Origin: Pseudomonas saudimassiliensis | Lineage (GTDB): Bacteria; Pseudomonadota; Gammaproteobacteria; Pseudomonadales; Pseudomonadaceae | Length of the DNA: 64,000 bases | Assembly: GCF_000939975.1 (NCBI RefSeq) | Contig: NZ_LK391969.1 | Location: 3,004,600 to 3,068,599 of the forward strand | Direction of reading: 5' to 3' | In this document: piece by piece, positions 1 to 8,954 of the stretch | How the letters are laid out: every line of letters begins with the position of its first letter | Numbering within the stretch: the first letter of the stretch is position 1 | Program-made: the position numbers and the translations under genes | Notes under the pieces: model-generated | Told to the model about the DNA's origin: nothing | What the model saw: only the letters and a program-made list of their open reading frames with translations | The model's database searches: none

Positions 1-54
1 CAGCCACTTTTGCTGGATAATGCCTGGCCGGCCATCAAACAGGCCCTGGAGTGA
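1..54 (+). CDS. tesA: C-terminal end of a TesA-type arylesterase/thioesterase (partial)
   Basis: Only the last 17 codons are in the window, ending in TGA at 52-54. The readable tail is QPLLLDNAWPAIKQALE. It resembles the C-terminus of pseudomonad TesA, a periplasmic SGNH-family lysophospholipase/thioesterase whose last helix follows the catalytic Asp-x-x-His segment (that segment lies outside the window). The call also rests on neighbourhood: in P. aeruginosa, as I recall it, tesA, a small unknown gene, an L,D-transpeptidase and oprI lie together, as here. The catalytic residues cannot be seen. Confidence 0.5.
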   Translation, partial: QPLLLDNAWPAIKQALE

Positions 55-85
55 TGGCATTTATTCGGTATGAGGAGCAGCTTGG

Positions 86-415
86 GTGACGATGTCCTGG
101 ATTTCCAGACGGTGGTGTGTGGTGGAGCAGGATGAGCAGCAGGATCTGTTCGTGGGCGATCCCTGGCATTTCCATCTGGTTGATATCAACCTGCGTCTGG
201 ACGCACCGCTGGAGCGGTCGTTGTGTGGGGACCTGCTGCCGTCGCGGCCGGTCTATCGGGAATTGACCCGGCAATCGCTGAAAAGCCTTTGTCCCCATTG
301 CCGGGACGCGGCAGAGACCTTACGGGGCGCTGGCCGCAAGGCGACGACCCGGCGGGTAACGCCGGTGCCGGTGATGGGCCAGCAATTCGACCTGTACGCG
401 CCGGCAGGAGGTTGA
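86..415 (+). CDS. Small conserved-hypothetical protein with a CPHC motif
   Basis: A 109-residue protein with no signal peptide and no membrane segment. I do not recognise a named family. It is rich in Arg, Asp and Leu in its first 70 residues and has one CPHC pair near residue 69-72, which could bind a metal or form a disulfide; its other cysteines are scattered. The GTG at 86 is preferred because GAGGAG lies 8 bases upstream; the ATG at 92 is an alternative. Its end carries the GGAGG that serves the L,D-transpeptidase starting five bases later, so the two are very probably co-transcribed. Position between a tesA-like gene and the transpeptidase is the same as an uncharacterised gene in P. 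aeruginosa (recalled). Function unknown. Confidence 0.6.
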   Translation: MTMSWISRRWCVVEQDEQQDLFVGDPWHFHLVDINLRLDAPLERSLCGDLLPSRPVYRELTRQSLKSLCPHCRDAAETLRGAGRKATTRRVTPVPVMGQQFDLYAPAGG

Positions 416-419
416 AGGG

Positions 420-1346
420 GTGAAATACCTGGCAGACAAGATCACGGTAGGGGTGCTGGCCATCTCGCTGGCCGGCGGGGTGTGGGCGGCTGATTATCCC
501 CTGGTCCCCGGCCAGGAGGTGGTAGGCGCGGTGCATTCGGTGACGGCGGTGTTCGAGGACACCTTTGCCGATCTGGCCGACACCCATGGTTTCGGCTTTC
601 TCGAAATGCAGGCGGCCAACCCCGAGGTCGACCCCTGGTTGCCCGGCGAAGGCACGACGATACGGCTGCCCGGCCAGCACATCCTGCCGGATGCGCCGCG
701 CGAGGGTATCGTCATCAACCTGCCCGAATACCGGCTCTACCATTACCCGGCAGATGGCACCATGGTCAGCACCTGGCCGGTGGGCATCGGTCGGGAAGGC
801 TGGTCCTCACCCATCGGCCAGACCCGGGTCGCCCGCAAGGAGGCCAACCCCGCCTGGTATCCACCCCAGTCGATCCGTGAGGAACACGCCGCTGCGGGTG
901 ATCCGCTGCCGGCGGTAGTGCCGCCGGGGCCGGATAACCCTATGGGGCCGTACAAGATGAACCTGGCCATGAGTGGCTATGTGATCCATGGCACCAACAA
1001 ATCCTTCGGCATCGGCATGCGGGTCAGTCACGGCTGCTTTCGCATGAACAATGCCGATGTCACCGAACTCTTCCCCCGCGTCCCCGTGGGCACCCCGGTG
1101 ACTATCGTCAACCAGCCCTACAAGCTGGGGGTGCTGGACGGCAAGCTCTATCTGGAGGTGCACACGCCGCTGGATGAGCATGGCTTGCCATCGGCATTGG
1201 ACAAGCAGGCGGCGATTCAGGAATTGCTGCAGGCGCGCAACGAGTTGGTCAGCCAATACCGACTGGACTGGCAGAAGATCCGCGATATGGTATTTGCCGA
1301 GGAGGGTGTTCCGGCGGTGATCGGCGAACCCTTCGGCGGTTACTGA
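420..1346 (+). CDS. L,D-transpeptidase with LysM-like N-terminus (YkuD family)
   Basis: A 308-residue exported protein. An N-terminal signal peptide (hydrophobic stretch around residues 10-24, ending near VWAAD) is followed by a LysM-like peptidoglycan-binding region (about residues 28-85) and a YkuD catalytic domain (about 95-230). The active-site signature SHGCFRM is intact, with catalytic Cys at residue 206, and an upstream HGTN supplies the conserved His. Enzymes of this family form 3-3 peptidoglycan cross-links or attach the C-terminal Lys of Lpp-type lipoproteins to peptidoglycan. The convergent neighbour is oprI, the pseudomonad Lpp equivalent, so lipoprotein anchoring is an attractive inference. 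Start is GTG with GGAGG 8 bases upstream. Confidence 0.93.
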   Translation: MKYLADKITVGVLAISLAGGVWAADYPLVPGQEVVGAVHSVTAVFEDTFADLADTHGFGFLEMQAANPEVDPWLPGEGTTIRLPGQHILPDAPREGIVINLPEYRLYHYPADGTMVSTWPVGIGREGWSSPIGQTRVARKEANPAWYPPQSIREEHAAAGDPLPAVVPPGPDNPMGPYKMNLAMSGYVIHGTNKSFGIGMRVSHGCFRMNNADVTELFPRVPVGTPVTIVNQPYKLGVLDGKLYLEVHTPLDEHGLPSALDKQAAIQELLQARNELVSQYRLDWQKIRDMVFAEEGVPAVIGEPFGGY

Positions 1347-1359
1347 CGGGGCGGGAGTG

Positions 1360-1384
1360 GGCGTCCAACACGAGGTTGGACGCC
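1360..1384. terminator. Hairpin between convergent L,D-transpeptidase and oprI
   Basis: A perfect 10-bp inverted repeat (GGCGTCCAAC / GTTGGACGCC) with a 5-base loop sits between the two converging stop codons. Neither side has a clear T-run, so it may act as a weak bidirectional terminator or as an RNA 3'-end stabiliser. Confidence 0.55.
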
Positions 1385-1394
1385 GGCCCCGAGC

Positions 1395-1652
1395 TTACTT
1401 GCGGCTGGCTCGTTCGAGCATGCGCAGGGCGCGCTCGTTGGCTTCATCCGCAGTCTGCTGGGCACGCTGCGCCGCAGCCAGGGCCTCGTCGGCCTTGCGG
1501 TTCGCTTCGTCAGCGGTGGACTGGGCGCGCGCGGTGGCGTTTTCGTTGGCGGACAGGCGGGTGCTGGTCTCTTCCTGATACTGATTGCTGCTGCAGCCGA
1601 CTGCCAGCAGGCCAGCCAGAGACAGGGCCGAAAGTTTCAGTGCAATGTTCAT
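1395..1652 (-). CDS. oprI: Major outer-membrane lipoprotein OprI (Lpp-type)
   Basis: An 85-residue lipoprotein. The signal peptide ends in lipobox LAVGC, giving a lipidated Cys at residue 20. The mature part is an Ala/Glu/Arg-rich heptad-repeat helix that forms the trimeric coiled coil typical of Lpp, and the protein ends in Arg-Lys; the terminal Lys is the residue linked to peptidoglycan in this family. It tethers the outer membrane to the cell wall and is among the most abundant proteins in pseudomonads. AAGGGG lies 8-9 bases before the ATG. It is monocistronic, divergent from the GntP-type permease and convergent with an L,D-transpeptidase. Confidence 0.95.
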   Translation of the reverse strand: MNIALKLSALSLAGLLAVGCSSNQYQEETSTRLSANENATARAQSTADEANRKADEALAAAQRAQQTADEANERALRMLERASRK

Positions 1653-1700
1653 CGTGATACCCCTTTGGTTAACGATAGTGTCGTTTTTGCCGACCGGTTC

Positions 1701-1709
1701 ATTTTAGCA
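1701..1709 (-). promoter_or_regulatory. Extended -10 promoter element for oprI
   Basis: On the minus strand TGCTAAAAT reads as an extended -10 (TGn + TAAAAT), about 50 bases upstream of the oprI ATG. No good -35 hexamer is seen at 17 bases, which is tolerated for extended -10 promoters. Inferred by eye only. Confidence 0.4.
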
Positions 1710-1859
1710 GTAATCCCGACGAATGGAGATTGACGAGCGTCATAAACGGTGACGGCTTGGTGATATTCAGCTCATTGACTGGGCGCGTCCGCAGTTTGTT
1801 CCCGGGGCCGTCTGGGTTAAGGTGATTCCCGCGATAAATACAAAAAAGGATGGCATTTG

Positions 1860-3260
1860 ATGCTGGGTTATCTGGGATTGATTGGCGGGCTGGTACTCTT
1901 GATCTGGTTCGCGCTCCGCGGCGTGAATATCTTGCTGGCGTCGATTATCTGCGCGCTGGTGGTGGCGATTCCCAATGGCATTCTGTTGCCGGCGGCGCTG
2001 CTTGAACATTATCCCTTCGGGGCGCTCGGCGCCTTTACCTTCGCCGGCAAGTTCTTCCTGCTGTTCCTCTGTGGCGCTATTTTCGGCAAGGCCATGGCCA
2101 CCAGCCAGGCGGCCAAGAGTATCGCCGTGGCCATTACCCGCGGGCTGGGCGTCAAGCACACCTTGCTGGTGGGCATGGTGGTCTGCGCTCTCTTGACCTA
2201 CGGCGGGGTGGTGGTGTTTGTGGTGGTGTTCACCATGTACCCGCTGGGCATCACCCTGATGCGCGAGGCCAACCTGCCGAAGCGGATCTGGTGTGCGGCC
2301 ACGGCCCTCGGGGCCGGTACCTTCACCATGACTGCCTTGCCGGGCACGCCGTCCATCCACAACGTGATTTCCGCCAGTGCCCTGGGCACCGATCTGTTCG
2401 CCGGTGGCTGGATCGGGCTGTTCGCCGCCGCGATCATGGCCGGGCTGGGGATGTGGTATGTCGAACGCGAGTGGCGGCTGGCCAGAGCCAACGGCGAGGG
2501 CTTTGTGGAGAACGCCCAGGACCTGCGGATGGAGCAACTGATCGGTGATCCGAACGACGCGCCGCCTTGGGGGCTGGCCCTGGTGCCGCTGCTGCTGGTG
2601 CTGGGTGTGATCATGCTGCCGCGGCTGATCCTGGGCCTGGCAGATTGGTCGGAAACCGAAGGCATGTTCGCCGCCATCCTGCGCTTCAGCGCTGCCCAGC
2701 CGATCATCTGGCCCAGCATTGCGCTGGTGATCGGGGCGCTGTCCTGCGGCGTGCTCTTTGTCAGCGCCCGGCGCAAACTGGGCCAGGTCTTTGGCCAGGG
2801 CGCGGAAGACTCGGTCATGCCGCTGCTCAATACCGCCGCGGTGATCGGTTTTGGCGGGGTGGTAACCCAGACGACCGGTTTCGGTGAGTTTGCCCAGTGG
2901 ATCCTGGGCGTTGAGATGCCGCCGCTGCTGTCCGTGTTCGCCTCGATCAGCACCCTGTCGGCGATCGTCGGTTCTTCCTCCGGCGGCCTGCAGATCTTCA
3001 TGCAGACCCTGGCGCCGAGCTATCTGGAAATGGGTATCCAGCCGGAAATCCTCCACCGCATTGCCGCTATCGCCGCCGGCGGTCTGGATTCGCTGCCCCA
3101 TTGCGGCGCCGTCATTGCCACCCTCATGATCATGGGGCTATCCCACAAGGAAGCCTACAAGGATATGTTTGTGGTTACCGTGGTAGTGCCGGTGGTAGCC
3201 TGCCTGCTGGCCATCGGCTTGCTGATGGCCCTGGGAATGGGTGTAACGCCGCCGGCCTGA
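1860..3260 (+). CDS. GntP-family permease (gluconate/hydroxy-acid:H+ symporter type)
   Basis: A 466-residue integral membrane protein with about 12-14 hydrophobic segments. It belongs to the GntP (gluconate:H+ symporter) family; the TALPGTPSIHN segment and the C-terminal GGLDSLPHCGAV...THKEAY-like stretch (here GLSHKEAY) are typical of the branch that includes hydroxybutyrate and other small hydroxy-acid permeases. The substrate cannot be read from the sequence, and no catabolic gene is adjacent. ATG at 1860 is chosen because AAAGGA lies 9 bases upstream; an in-frame TTG precedes it. It is followed by a 10-bp hairpin and appears monocistronic. Confidence 0.85.
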   Translation: MLGYLGLIGGLVLLIWFALRGVNILLASIICALVVAIPNGILLPAALLEHYPFGALGAFTFAGKFFLLFLCGAIFGKAMATSQAAKSIAVAITRGLGVKHTLLVGMVVCALLTYGGVVVFVVVFTMYPLGITLMREANLPKRIWCAATALGAGTFTMTALPGTPSIHNVISASALGTDLFAGGWIGLFAAAIMAGLGMWYVEREWRLARANGEGFVENAQDLRMEQLIGDPNDAPPWGLALVPLLLVLGVIMLPRLILGLADWSETEGMFAAILRFSAAQPIIWPSIALVIGALSCGVLFVSARRKLGQVFGQGAEDSVMPLLNTAAVIGFGGVVTQTTGFGEFAQWILGVEMPPLLSVFASISTLSAIVGSSSGGLQIFMQTLAPSYLEMGIQPEILHRIAAIAAGGLDSLPHCGAVIATLMIMGLSHKEAYKDMFVVTVVVPVVACLLAIGLLMALGMGVTPPA

Positions 3261-3266
3261 CCAGGG

Positions 3267-3296
3267 CGGCAGCGGTGGAATTAATTACCGCTGCCG
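3267..3296 (+). terminator. Hairpin after the GntP-type permease
   Basis: CGGCAGCGGT and ACCGCTGCCG form a perfect 10-bp stem around a 10-base AT-rich loop, 6 bases after the stop codon. There is no T-run, so efficiency is uncertain. Confidence 0.45.
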
Positions 3297-3341
3297 CAGG
3301 TCAATTACTGAACATTCACGATGCACCAGAAGGAAACCGCC

Positions 3342-3614
3342 ATGACCTCCGCTGCTCCGGTCCAGCATGACCCCCAAGAGAAGCAGTTCTACATCGAGGC
3401 TGAGGGTGGGCGTGCCTACCTTGCCTATATGGACCTGGGCAAGCAGACGCTGGATATCTACCGGACCTATGTGCCCGATACCCTCCGGGGCCAGGGGCTC
3501 GCCGCCCGCCTGGCCGCCGAGGCGCTGAAATTTGCCCGGGAGGAGGGCTATACGGTCATTCCGTCCTGCTCGTACGTCGAAAGCTATATCCAGCGCCATC
3601 CTGATCAGTCCTGA
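3342..3614 (+). CDS. Small GNAT-like N-acetyltransferase (YidJ/Gcn5-related type)
   Basis: A 90-residue single-domain protein of the small Gcn5-related family: a short beta region, then the acetyl-CoA-binding motif RGQGLAARL and the helix/strand EEGYTVIPSCSYV that ends the family domain before YIQRHP. Such proteins keep the CoA-binding core but lack most of the acceptor-binding half of full GNAT enzymes; their substrate is generally unknown. The ATG at 3342 is chosen because AAGGA lies 7 bases upstream; an ATG at 3321 in frame lacks a ribosome site. A strong terminator follows directly. Confidence 0.8.
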   Translation: MTSAAPVQHDPQEKQFYIEAEGGRAYLAYMDLGKQTLDIYRTYVPDTLRGQGLAARLAAEALKFAREEGYTVIPSCSYVESYIQRHPDQS

Positions 3615-3626
3615 CCCGCTGAACAG

Positions 3627-3660
3627 ATACGAAAAAACCGCCGAAGCGGTTTTTTCGTAT
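3627..3660. terminator. Bidirectional intrinsic terminator
   Basis: A perfect 15-bp inverted repeat with a CGAA loop: GAAAAAACCGC on one side and GCGGTTTTTTC on the other. It gives a GC stem followed by a T-run in both directions, so it serves the converging GNAT-like gene and the DAHP synthase gene. Confidence 0.92.
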
Positions 3661-3680
3661 CTGCGGTGATCGTCAGATCA

Positions 3681-4757
3681 TCAGCCGCGCTTGCGGGTGC
3701 GCAGGGCGTCGCCAATCTTGCTGTGCATGCTGCGAACCGCCTGAACGGTGGTATCCCAGTCGATGCAGGCATCGGTAATGGAAACGCCGTATTCCAGCTG
3801 GGACAGATCCTTGTTGATTGCCTGGCTACCCCAACCGATATGACTTTCCACCATCAGGCCGACGATGGAGCGGTTGCCTTCCGCGATCTGGTTCGCGACG
3901 TTGTCCATCACCAGCGGCTGCAGGGCCGGGTCCTTGTTGGAGTTGGCGTGGCTGCAGTCGATCATGATGTTGGGCTGGATGCCGGCCTTTTCCAGTTCCT
4001 TCTCGCACAGCGCGACGCTGACCGAGTCGTAGTTGGGCTTGCCATTGCCGCCACGCAGCACCACGTGACCATAGCGGTTACCGCGGGTCGTCACGATGGA
4101 CACCTGGCCCTCGTGGTTGATACCCATGAAACGGTGCGGGCTGGCGGTGGATTGCAGGGCATTGATCGCCACGCCGAGGTTGCCGTCGGTACCGTTCTTG
4201 AAGCCGACCGCGGAGGACAGGCCGGAGGCCAGTTCCCGGTGGGTCTGGGATTCGGTGGTGCGCGCGCCAATGGCCGACCAGGAGATCAGGTCTTGCAGGT
4301 ACTGGGGCGAAATCGGGTCCAGCGCCTCGGTGGCGGTGGGCAGACCCATGTCGGTCAGGTCGCACAGCAATTGACGGCCGATGTGCAGGCCATCTTCGAT
4401 CTTGAAGGAGTCGTCCAGGTAGGGGTCGTTGATCAGCCCCTTCCAGCCGACGGTGGTGCGCGGCTTCTCGAAGTACACCCGCATGACCAGATACAGGGTA
4501 TCGCTGACTTCTTCGGCCAGGGCCTTCAGGCGCCGGGCGTAATCCTTGGCAGCTTCAACATCATGGATAGAGCAGGGGCCGATAACGATGAACAGGCGGT
4601 GATCCTTGCCATCGAGAATATTGCGAATGACCTGCCGGCTTTCGACGATGGTCGCCCGCGCGGTGTCGCTCATCGGAATCCTGGCCTTGAGTTGGGCAGG
4701 GGTAATCATTACTTCGTTGGAAGCAACGTTCAGATCATTGATAGGTAAATCGGCCAT
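3681..4757 (-). CDS. 3-deoxy-7-phosphoheptulonate (DAHP) synthase, class I
   Basis: A 358-residue cytoplasmic enzyme catalysing phosphoenolpyruvate + erythrose 4-phosphate to DAHP, the first step of the shikimate pathway. The class I AroF/AroG/AroH hallmarks are present: IGPCSIHD near residue 60, KPRTTVGWKG near residue 100, GARTTESQTHRELASG, and DCSHANSNKDP with metal-binding His. Length is typical. Which aromatic amino acid feeds back on it cannot be settled by eye, so no isozyme symbol is given. It is monocistronic, shares a terminator with the GNAT-like gene, and is divergent from the panE-like gene 250 bases away. Confidence 0.95.
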   Translation of the reverse strand: MADLPINDLNVASNEVMITPAQLKARIPMSDTARATIVESRQVIRNILDGKDHRLFIVIGPCSIHDVEAAKDYARRLKALAEEVSDTLYLVMRVYFEKPRTTVGWKGLINDPYLDDSFKIEDGLHIGRQLLCDLTDMGLPTATEALDPISPQYLQDLISWSAIGARTTESQTHRELASGLSSAVGFKNGTDGNLGVAINALQSTASPHRFMGINHEGQVSIVTTRGNRYGHVVLRGGNGKPNYDSVSVALCEKELEKAGIQPNIMIDCSHANSNKDPALQPLVMDNVANQIAEGNRSIVGLMVESHIGWGSQAINKDLSQLEYGVSITDACIDWDTTVQAVRSMHSKIGDALRTRKRG

Positions 4758-5007
4758 CTTCCTTCCCAGCGAGTCTTTCGGGCCACCAACCGGTCGGCCT
4801 CTGGATGTGTGGGGGACAGCTTAAAGCATGGAGCGCGGCTCCGGCTACCCTGTCGGCGGGGGATTGACGCTATTGATGGTAAAACCACGAAGGCGGCAAG
4901 GGTAGCGGCGTTTGTCGCCCGGCTGACTGTTGTCCGGTGCATTCAGCGTTTACCATGGCCGGCATACTTTTTCAGTTTCGCGCATCGTTCAGACACAAGG
5001 GGTAGGT

Positions 5008-5961
5008 ATGCAACAGGTAAAACCGCGTATCGGCGTCATCGGCACCGGCGCCATCGGTGGCTTCTATGGACTGATGCTGGCGCGAGCCGGCCATGACGTG
5101 CACTTTCTGCTGCGCAGTGAATACCCGGCGGTCCGCGAGCAGGGCATCACCGTGGAGAGCCAGGTGCACGGTGAACTGAACCTGCACCCGGTACAGGCCT
5201 ACGCCGATGCTGCGGACATGCCGCCCTGTGACTGGCTGCTGGTAGGCGCCAAATCAACATCTAACGAGTCCCTGGCACCCTTGATCGCCCAGGCGGCAGC
5301 GCCTAGCGCCCGGGTGATCCTGCTGCAGAACGGCTTGAACAACGAGCAGCAGCTGCGCCAATGGCTGCCTGAGGACCTGCACCTTATCGGCGGGCTCTGC
5401 TATGTCTGCCTCTATCGCAAGGCCCCGGGCGTGGTGGTGCACCAGGATAACGGCATGATCGACCTGGGCTACCACTCCGGCCCGGCGACCGGGGAGCAAC
5501 GCCAGGAGCTCATCGCAGCCGGCGCGGCGCTGTTTCGCGAGGCGGGTATCAAGGCCCGGGAAATGGCGGAACTGGACACGGCGCGCTGGCAGAAGCTGAT
5601 CTGGAATGCGCCCTTCAATGGCGTCTCGGTGGTGCTCAACGCCGGTACCCAGGCGCTGCTGGCCAACGAGGCCAGTCGCCAGCTGATCCGCGAGCTGATG
5701 CAGGAGGTCGTGGATGCCGCCGAGGCCTGCGGGCACCGCATGCCCGAGGCGCTGGCGGATAAGCTGCTGGCCGGTACCCAGCGGATTCCCGATTATCTGC
5801 CCAGCATGTATCACGACTGGCTGCACAAGCGGCCCATGGAGCTGGACGCGCTCTACGGCGAGGCGTTAAGCCTGGCCGCTGCGGCTGGCTGTAACATGCC
5901 GCGCACCGAGACGTTGTTGCAGATGCTACGGTTTATCGAGGCAGGCTACCTGGCCGAATAA
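5008..5961 (+). CDS. panE: Putative 2-dehydropantoate 2-reductase (PanE/ApbA family)
   Basis: A 317-residue NADPH-dependent reductase of the ketopantoate reductase family. The N-terminal Rossmann motif GVIGTGAIGGFYG (residues 8-20) is intact, VGAKSTSNES resembles the family's VKA/VGAK segment with the catalytic Lys, and the C-terminal all-helical domain contains KLIWNAPFNGVS with Lys and Asn of the active site. It would reduce ketopantoate to pantoate in pantothenate and CoA synthesis. Pseudomonads carry several paralogues, so the physiological substrate is not certain. The ATG at 5008 is chosen because AAGGGGTAGG lies just upstream; an earlier in-frame ATG at 4930 adds 26 unlike residues before the Rossmann fold. 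Confidence 0.82.
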   Translation: MQQVKPRIGVIGTGAIGGFYGLMLARAGHDVHFLLRSEYPAVREQGITVESQVHGELNLHPVQAYADAADMPPCDWLLVGAKSTSNESLAPLIAQAAAPSARVILLQNGLNNEQQLRQWLPEDLHLIGGLCYVCLYRKAPGVVVHQDNGMIDLGYHSGPATGEQRQELIAAGAALFREAGIKAREMAELDTARWQKLIWNAPFNGVSVVLNAGTQALLANEASRQLIRELMQEVVDAAEACGHRMPEALADKLLAGTQRIPDYLPSMYHDWLHKRPMELDALYGEALSLAAAAGCNMPRTETLLQMLRFIEAGYLAE

Positions 5962-5972
5962 GCGCCTGGACC

Positions 5973-5999
5973 GGCCTCGCCATCCTCCGTGGCGGGGCC
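5973..5999 (+). terminator. Hairpin after the panE-like gene
   Basis: GGCCTCGCCA and TGGCGGGGCC pair in a 10-bp stem (one G-U) with a 7-base loop, 12 bases after the stop codon. Only a short pyrimidine tail follows. Confidence 0.5.
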
Positions 6000-6058
6000 T
6001 TGCCCCTTACCCGACCGGCGGCGCGCTAAATCCGTCGCTTCTGGCTTTTCTGGTCTAA

Positions 6059-7108
<1,050 letters not shown>

Positions 7109-7149
7109 GTGGCTGTGGTGCGGAAAACCCAGGCGTGCTCTGCACGCCA

Positions 7150-7342
7150 ATCGGCCCGAGGCGGGCCTCCTACAGTTTGACTCTCAGGGGCTGGTCCTGG
7201 GAACGTCGAGCACCAGCTCGATGAGCGGGCGGGCCGCCAGCGCGTTGGTACGAGCTGATGCTCGAACGCTCCCAGGGAGCGAGTCCTCGGAAACGGCGGC
7301 CCGAGGAGCTCATCCTTCGTAGGAGCGCCGCCTCGGCGCGAT
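7150..7342. repeat. REP doublet (REPIN-like) in the cysB-cysH gap
   Basis: Two inverted 24-base units at 7150-7173 and 7319-7342. Each has a GTAGGAG head (CTCCTAC on the other strand) and a GC hairpin, the known design of pseudomonad REP elements. Their stems differ by compensating changes (GGCCC/GGGCC against GCGCC/GGCGC) while the GAGG-type loop is kept. They lie between two converging genes. Such doublets are mobilised in trans by RAYT transposases; none is encoded in this window. Confidence 0.75.
7196..7276. repeat. Imperfect inverted repeat nested in the REP doublet
   Basis: A 25-base arm (7196-7220) and a 26-base arm (7251-7276) are reverse complements with two substitutions and one indel, around a GC-rich 30-base centre. 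It lies wholly between the two REP units. Confidence 0.6.
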
Positions 7343-7350
7343 AGCGAGGC

Positions 7351-8085
7351 TCAGCTTTTGGCGATCAAGTTGCCGGCATGCAGCCCGCATTCCTTCTGGG
7401 TAGCTTCTTCCCACCACCAGCGCCCCTCGCGTTCATGCTGGTTGGGCAGCACCGGGCGGGTGCAGGGCTCGCAGCCGATGCTGACAAAACCCCGTTCATG
7501 CAGGCTGTTGTAGGGAATCTCCAGCATGCGGATGTAGTTCCATACATCGACGCTGCTGTAGTTTGCCAGCGGGTTGAACTTGATGAGCTGCCTGTCCGCC
7601 GTGGAGAAGGCACCGTCGATTTCGACCACCGGTACATGGCTGCGGGTGCCCGGGCTCTGGTCGCGGCGCTGGCCGGTGATCCAGGCGTCCACGGTGGCGA
7701 GCTTACGCCGCAGCGGGGCGATCTTGCGGATACCGCAGCACTCGCCATGGCCGCTCTCATAGAAGTCGAACAGTCCCTTTTCCTTGACGTAGGCCTCGAG
7801 CGTGCGCTGATCCGGGGACAGTACCTCGAGCTTGATGCCGTAGTGCTTGCGCACTTCTTCCAGAAAGCGATAGGTTTCCGGATGCAGGCGACCGGTATCC
7901 AGGGTGAAGACCTTGATCCCCGGGTTGATCTTCCAGGCCATGTCCAGCACGACGATGTCATCCGCGCCGCTGAACGACAGCCAGAGGTCATCGAAATGCT
8001 GCATCGCCAGCTTGAGGATCTCCTGGGGCGACTTTTCGGCGTATTCCGCCGCCAGGGTGGCTACATCAAACAGATTGGTGGACAT
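7351..8085 (-). CDS. cysH: Adenylylsulfate (APS) reductase CysH, Fe-S type
   Basis: A 244-residue reductase that turns APS into sulfite and AMP using thioredoxin, in the cytoplasmic sulfate-assimilation pathway. The SFSGADD nucleotide-binding loop and [10 protein letters not shown] are present. The four [4Fe-4S] cysteines are visible as the CC pair in [10 protein letters not shown] and the CxxC in GCEPCTRP, which separates APS-type enzymes from the Fe-S-free PAPS reductases of enterics. The redox-active Cys is in the C-terminal KECGLH. It is divergent from thrH, with a CysB-like site between them. Confidence 0.95.
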   Translation of the reverse strand: MSTNLFDVATLAAEYAEKSPQEILKLAMQHFDDLWLSFSGADDIVVLDMAWKINPGIKVFTLDTGRLHPETYRFLEEVRKHYGIKLEVLSPDQRTLEAYVKEKGLFDFYESGHGECCGIRKIAPLRRKLATVDAWITGQRRDQSPGTRSHVPVVEIDGAFSTADRQLIKFNPLANYSSVDVWNYIRMLEIPYNSLHERGFVSIGCEPCTRPVLPNQHEREGRWWWEEATQKECGLHAGNLIAKS

Positions 8086-8175
8086 CAGGCGCTCCCGCTA
8101 TGTGGCCCTGTCATGCGGGCCATCTCGAATCGCGGCATTTTATCAAGGGTCGCTTAGTACTTCTGCCTTTATTTC

Positions 8176-8208
8176 GTTATAGTTTTATGCCGTTAGGTTA
8201 TCAATAAC
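8176..8208. promoter_or_regulatory. Candidate CysB-binding region upstream of cysH
   Basis: GTTAT occurs at 8176-8180 and 8197-8201, 21 bases (two helical turns) apart, and the second is part of a perfect palindrome GTTAT-CA-ATAAC (8197-8208). The setting is AT-rich and lies about 90-120 bases upstream of the cysH start. ATAAC-type half-sites and this spacing suit a LysR tetramer such as CysB. Inferred only. Confidence 0.4.
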
Positions 8209-8294
8209 GTACTGGCCATCAGCCCGGCGTTGCGCCCATCAGGCGGAGCCGGTAGATTGTGCCGCCAGTTCAATCACTGCTTCAGGAGTAATTT

Positions 8295-8912
8295 GTGGAA
8301 ATCGCCTGCCTTGACCTCGAAGGTGTTCTGGTCCCCGAAATCTGGATTGCCTTCGCCGAGAAAACCGGTATCGCCGAACTGCGCGCGACCACCCGGGATA
8401 TCCCGGATTACGATGTACTCATGAAGCAGCGCCTGCGTATTCTCGACGAGCATGGCCTCAAGCTGGGTGACATCCAGGAAGTCATCGGCACCCTGAAGCC
8501 GCTGGACGGCGCGGTCGAGTTCGTCAACTGGCTGCGTGAGCGTTTTCAGGTGGTGATCCTGTCCGACACCTTCTACGAGTTCTCCCAGCCATTGATGCGC
8601 CAGCTGGGCTTCCCGACGCTGCTGTGCCACAAGTTGATCACCGACGAAAATGATCGGGTAGTGGATTATCAGCTGCGCCAGAAGGACCCCAAGCGTCAGT
8701 CAGTGCTGGCGTTCAAGAGCCTGTACTACCGGGTTATTGCCGCCGGCGACTCCTACAACGACACCACCATGCTCTCCGAAGCCCATGCGGGCATCCTGTT
8801 CCACGCGCCGGACAACGTGATCGCCGAGTTCCCGCAGTTCCCAGCGGTGCATACCTTCGAGGAGCTGAAGCAGGAATTCATCAAGGCGTCGAATCGGAAT
8901 TTGAGTTTGTAA
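8295..8912 (+). CDS. thrH: Phosphoserine/homoserine phosphotransferase ThrH
   Basis: A 205-residue HAD-superfamily enzyme. Motif I is DLEGVLVPE (nucleophile Asp8 and acid Asp/Glu), motif II is LSDTF near residue 89, and motifs III/IV are the Lys in RQKDPKRQ and AAGDSYNDTTM. ThrH dephosphorylates phosphoserine and can pass the phosphate to homoserine, linking serine and threonine metabolism. Length matches the P. aeruginosa enzyme. The start is GTG with AGGAG about 8 bases upstream. Confidence 0.93.
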   Translation: MEIACLDLEGVLVPEIWIAFAEKTGIAELRATTRDIPDYDVLMKQRLRILDEHGLKLGDIQEVIGTLKPLDGAVEFVNWLRERFQVVILSDTFYEFSQPLMRQLGFPTLLCHKLITDENDRVVDYQLRQKDPKRQSVLAFKSLYYRVIAAGDSYNDTTMLSEAHAGILFHAPDNVIAEFPQFPAVHTFEELKQEFIKASNRNLSL

Positions 8913-8954
8913 GGATGGTTGTTGCTGGGTTGGCGTGTCCTGTGCAAGGACTGC

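Noticed and set aside
1767-3101. Long open frame on the minus strand, 444 codons
   Set aside because: It lies wholly opposite the GntP-type permease, has the His/Gln/Arg-rich composition typical of the antisense of a GC-rich gene, and no ribosome site or family match.
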